Assembly (NCBI GenBank): GCA_947652115.1 | Contig: OX393568.1 | Location: 22,569,831 to 22,633,830, forward strand | Direction: 5' to 3' | Length of the DNA: 64,000 nucleotides | From: Blastomussa wellsi | Taxonomy: Eukaryota > Cnidaria > Anthozoa > Scleractinia > Plerogyridae | Shown: piece by piece, positions 60,256 through 64,000 of the stretch | Layout: each line of letters opens with the position of its first letter | Numbering within the stretch: the stretch's first letter is position 1 | Notes under the pieces: model-generated | Database searches by the model: none | Seen by the model: only the letters and a program-made list of their open reading frames with translations | What the model was told of the DNA's origin: nothing | Position numbers and translations under genes: made by a program

Positions 60256-62507
60256 ACGAGTTGGCAATAGCCGAATGATAAAGAATGCAAATGTACAGAG
60301 GCAGAGAAGCGTGAGGGGAATGAAAAATCGCTCCGTGAACATTAATTACCGACCCTTCCCGTGACACCGTGCACTCCTCAATCTATCCTGTTGTCCAACC
60401 TAATTTCGCCCCCTGCAGACGACAGCCGAGGGAACAAGTCAATCAGACAGGACTGAGCCGACGATGTTCTTCCCTGAAGTTGCTAAGCAACATGATGTGT
60501 TCATTACTTTCGGCTGGCACTAATTCCCTTAATTGACGATTCTGATTGCACAGTCCTTTCCACAGCATAAAATCAGAAAGATTTACCGATATTTCGTAGT
60601 TGTTTCAGTCAATAAAGCAATATTCCTCTTGCGCCATTTGGAAATGAGATGCTAAACTCCCCTCGTTTGCTATCTACCATTTCATCTCCAACGCTATCTG
60701 AATTTCAGAATTAGGCGGCCAGAGGAGGCCGTCTGGAATTCTGGCTAATCCACCTCACGTTCGTATAAAACATAGCAAATCACGCTCCTTTTTGCGCTAA
60801 ATGACAAGTCACCTGGTCAGCGGTATATGGTGTAGATTCTCTCATATTCACGACATGAGGTAATTACCAACCGGAGAATTTGTTATGCACCAGGGAAAGA
60901 AAGCGAGAAAATATTGAAAATTACAAGTTGCCCTTGGAAAGGTAAGTAAAATAATTTTTGGATACATTTTGGCTTCTGAGAAATACTGTTAGTGTGCAGT
61001 CTTCCTTGCTACGTTCAGAGAGATTGAGATAACGGGAAAAATAGAGGTAGTTTTGATGAACTCCAATCGTTATTGAAATTTATTATTACTTTCAACGGGT
61101 TTTCTTCTTTTTTACCATTAGAAAGTATTTAGATACCTCAGTGGATACTTATATTTGAATTTTCACAGATTGCCGATATTTTGATGTTACGTTCTCCAAA
61201 AGTCTACATAACTTGTACAGTTGTAGCATAAAGTTGTCTGGGGAGACCAAACTAATTTTATGTTATTTTGCGTCGTAGTATTTCATGTATACTTCAAAAG
61301 ACCACACTACCTATTATACACAAATCACCGTAATTTCCTTGTCGCAAGCTTCTGATTTTTAGCGTTTTTCTAGTTAATCGTCAGGAGACTATTTTAAATC
61401 TACTCATGTGCGAAACTATCAACAACCTGCCACTGGAACAAACGGGTACCCAAGGTTGATAAATTGATCCCGAGGTAGAATGAATATTAGCTAGTAAAAG
61501 AACAAACACGGACTCATTTAGTGCTCGATAAATAAGTCTGAAGTCCTCCAAGAAATTCTTGCGGTCCCAAGTTTAAATTATCGTAAAGAAATGAAACGGA
61601 ACGAGGGGCGAAGTCCGATCCTGTTTCTCTGCGCACTATTTTACTCGCAAAAGCGTACAAAAGCGCTCAAGCGGAAGGCGTCCCGAGAAAACTGAGCTTT
61701 TCATGTTAGTCCTTGCAAACGTTTTTCTAAGTTCAAGCCCGGCCCATCAAGGTATAGTCCACTAAGAAGTCTAACTGCACCACGGTTTCCAGTCTCTTTT
61801 GCAAGGTCTCGTCATTCGTCGTCTTAATACATTATAAAGTCAAAAGTATGTCTGCTTCGATCTTGCGACCGTAGTCGTCTCTCCGCAAATGAGTGTCAAA
61901 TGTTTGGATTTCGCAAACTGAGGAACCTTGAAATTAAGTTTAACCTCGCTGTGTGTTAATTTGTAGAACGAAAGTACGTATATATAGATCATCTGAAACT
62001 ATTATTCGCGAAGTTACTAGTCCGCTGACGAGATGCCTTCTCTTCAGCTCTTCAGTCAGACATTCCCCTTTATTTTGCGTGGATTTATTAGTTTCTACTA
62101 GTTTCTGGTCAGCTGCAAAAATAATTAAATTTTAGTTTATCACAACTGTAATTTTTGAAAAGAACTAGAAAAGAACTTCATCTGCTCCTGCAGAAACAAA
62201 AAATTTAAGAAACAACCAAGACGGATATAGAGAAATAGTCTAAAAAGACTTTATTTATACAATTACGCCTTTCCAAATATAAATACGATTTTCCAAGCGA
62301 ATATGGGGGGTATAAAGATATAGGTGGACTCGAGTCTCCGGGAATAAACAGTTTAATATAAACTCAGCGGAAGAAAGCAGGCTCACAAGAAGATTTTTTT
62401 TCCGCTTGGTTTTTCATAAATTTTCACTGAGTTCCAAGGTTTTGATCTATTGAATACCAAGACTCCATACGTTTACCATTTGACGTTTATCTGTGTTTTT
62501 ATTTCAG
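60256..62507. other. Spacer before the WAP gene
   Basis: AT-rich, with no frame above about 60 codons and no recognised feature. The WAP promoter and first non-coding exon presumably lie near its right end; an acceptor TTTATTTCAG ends at 62507. Confidence 0.4.
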
Positions 62508-62522
62508 AAAAATAAACCCTGG

Positions 62523-62636
62523 ATGAGGGGAAGAATGAGGGCATTTGTAATTTTATTTTTAGCTGGATATGCTGTACTATGCCAATCAGGTAACAACTGA
62601 TTATTTGATATATAGATCATCTTATTAGACGTTTTG

Positions 62637-62679
<43 letters not shown>

Positions 62680-63466
62680 TAATTTAAAAAACAACGAATA
62701 AAAATTCTCAGCGATACTACACAACAAAACTTTTAATAAGAGATTTATTATCCAACACACGAAATCGTTATGCCAGTGCGGGCGAATTTCTAACCGGTTA
62801 GCTGGAGTACAAATACCGCGTGATATTTGTACTCGTTTTGGGCGTAATTTGTACTCTACGAAGCACAGTTGGATAATAAATATTGATATTTTTTAAATAA
62901 TTGTTGTGTTGATGTCTTTAACTTTACAATCTCTACAATCGTTTGCTAACGTTCTGGATTCTTTTCTCTTTCATTTCCACATAGGATCCATTAAGAGAAA
63001 CAAAAGAGGTAAGTCAAATCAAGTATTGCTCGTGTCGACAACGACAGAAAACCAAAACCTCCTCTCAATCAAGAAGATCTTAAAGTCATTCTTCTGAATT
63101 TCGATTCAGATTGATTTCAATCAGAAATTGGCATAAACTGCTTGGAAAATACCCACCTCATTTCCTAGCTATACGATACCGCAGGACACTATCGTGGCTC
63201 AATTTGTTTTGAAAGTATTAAACGTGGTGCCCATTCCCCCCTCAGGGTACCTTTCTCGGACGGGTTTGTGCGGGAGAGCCGAGGAAAACTTTAAAATAAA
63301 GGACCCCAGGCTGAATTTCTGGGGAGTGGCGTACGTGCTGCCAGATGACGCTAATCCCAAATGCACTGAGTCCGAGTGTTCAGAGGATAGTCATTGCGAC
63401 GCTGACCGGAAGTGCTGTAAGAATTACTGCGGAGGCATGGTCTGTACACCTACAAGTAAGAATTAA
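62523..63466 (+). CDS. Secreted single-WAP-domain protein, three exons
   Basis: Exons are 62523-62589, 62985-63008 and 63246-63466, all AG/GT and in phase, giving 103 residues. Exon 1 is a signal peptide (MRAFVILFLAGYAVLCQS). Exon 2 adds GSIKRNKR. Exon 3 is a WAP four-disulfide core with eight cysteines (TGLC, PKC, SEC, SHC, RKCC, NYC, MVC) and the family signature DSHCDADRKCCKNYCGG. Proteins of this family are usually secreted protease inhibitors or antimicrobial factors; the role here is unknown. The ATG at 62523 follows an acceptor at 62507, so a non-coding exon lies upstream. The frame ends TPTSKN-stop, but GTAAGA at 63456 is also a good donor, so more exons may follow beyond the window. 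Confidence 0.8.
62595..62885. repeat. Fold-back repeat in the first WAP intron
   Basis: The left arm TATTAGACGTTTTGTTATGT and GTAGTATCGCTGAGTATTTT pair with AAAATTCTCAGCGATACTAC and ACAACAAAACTTTTAATAAG. A second pair, GAGTACAAATACCGCG / CGTGATATTTGTACTCG, lies at about 62810-62840. TTATTATCCAAC and GTTGGATAATAAA bound the inner part. Confidence 0.7.
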
Positions 63467-64000
63467 TGTGATTAAGACGAAAAGTAAGCAGATACGGTTG
63501 GTGCCGTCGACTAATCAAACAGTTAAAAGTGAGGTTTGAAATCTGTTTTAAATCTGGAGATGGGCAGAGCCAAATTGACAATCTGCTGTGGTAGCACAGC
63601 GACAAGATTTATTCCTGTTTACCCTGTATGGGACGTCAACCCATAAAAAATTACTTTAATCCCCTCCCCACCCCCCTACTTGTCCTACTAGCTAGACACC
63701 GACCGATAGTGATGCTGGTTATATAGGCGGGAAATTTGAGCTGAGATTTTTTGTTCAAATGCCCTACCTCAGGGTATTTTTGGATGGTCAACAGAGCCAC
63801 TAAAAGTCAATAAAATATTGCTGGTCAAATTAAAGCCCCAACTATGTGGCAATAAATACTTGTCAAATCCCCCACCTATGCTCTCCCTCTCCCCCCACAC
63901 ACAACTCGGGCTTAATACTGGCAGGTGCACAACAGCACCTAGCAGGGCACTGCGCCGCTCAATGCCAAATCTTTGCAAGAGCAGCGATACCGAATGTATT
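63467..64000. other. 3' flank of the WAP gene or next intron
   Basis: No credible reading frame. Contains a CCCCTCCCCACCCCCC tract and no clear polyadenylation signal. If the donor at 63456 is used, this is intron. Confidence 0.4.

Noticed and set aside
60059..60367. 101- and 99-codon frames on opposite strands
   Set aside because: Hairpin repeat, both frames carry the same translated arm.

Overview
The window is nuclear DNA of an animal, most likely an anthozoan cnidarian such as a stony coral. Coding sequence is sparse and AT-rich. Genes are split by GT-AG introns, and introns and spacers are full of miniature inverted-repeat elements, tRNA-derived SINE heads and fold-back repeats. The assignment to a coral is an inference from gene structure and repeat style; the species cannot be read from the sequence.

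Four genes can be supported. (1) On the minus strand at about 2.1-7.1 kb lie six exons of a coiled-coil protein that I match, from memory of the family, to CCDC138; its C-terminal part was not found. (2) On the minus strand at 12.65-24.3 kb is a complete giant cadherin of 3368 residues with 27 cadherin repeats, one transmembrane segment and a tail carrying a catenin-binding-like motif: a Dachsous ortholog, coded by only two exons. (3) On the minus strand at 36.87-58.25 kb is a full WDR17 ortholog. I resolved 30 coding exons by hand with every splice phase closed (1280 residues). (4) On the plus strand at 62.5-63.5 kb is a small secreted WAP-domain protein in three exons.

Layout: 1-2.1 kb repeats; 2.1-7.1 kb CCDC138, with a hAT-like element (3840-5191) in an intron; 7.1-12.65 kb spacer; 12.65-24.3 kb dachsous, whose 1.55-kb intron is packed with repeats; 24.3-36.9 kb spacer with a LINE remnant, a compound microsatellite and a ~190-bp tandem repeat; 36.9-58.2 kb WDR17, whose introns hold two near-identical MITEs, several SINEs and a 1.48-kb integrase-bearing element with ~310-bp terminal inverted repeats; 58.2-62.5 kb spacer; then the WAP gene.

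The genes are not an operon and need not act together. Dachsous is the ligand-side cadherin of the Fat/Dachsous planar-polarity and growth pathway. CCDC138 and WDR17 are poorly characterised intracellular proteins. The most unusual items are the integrase element with its long inverted repeats, the nested 5-bp-duplication hAT-like elements, the concentric microsatellite, the two furin-like sites in the last Dachsous repeat, and a 24-nt microexon in the WAP gene that encodes just a proprotein cleavage site.
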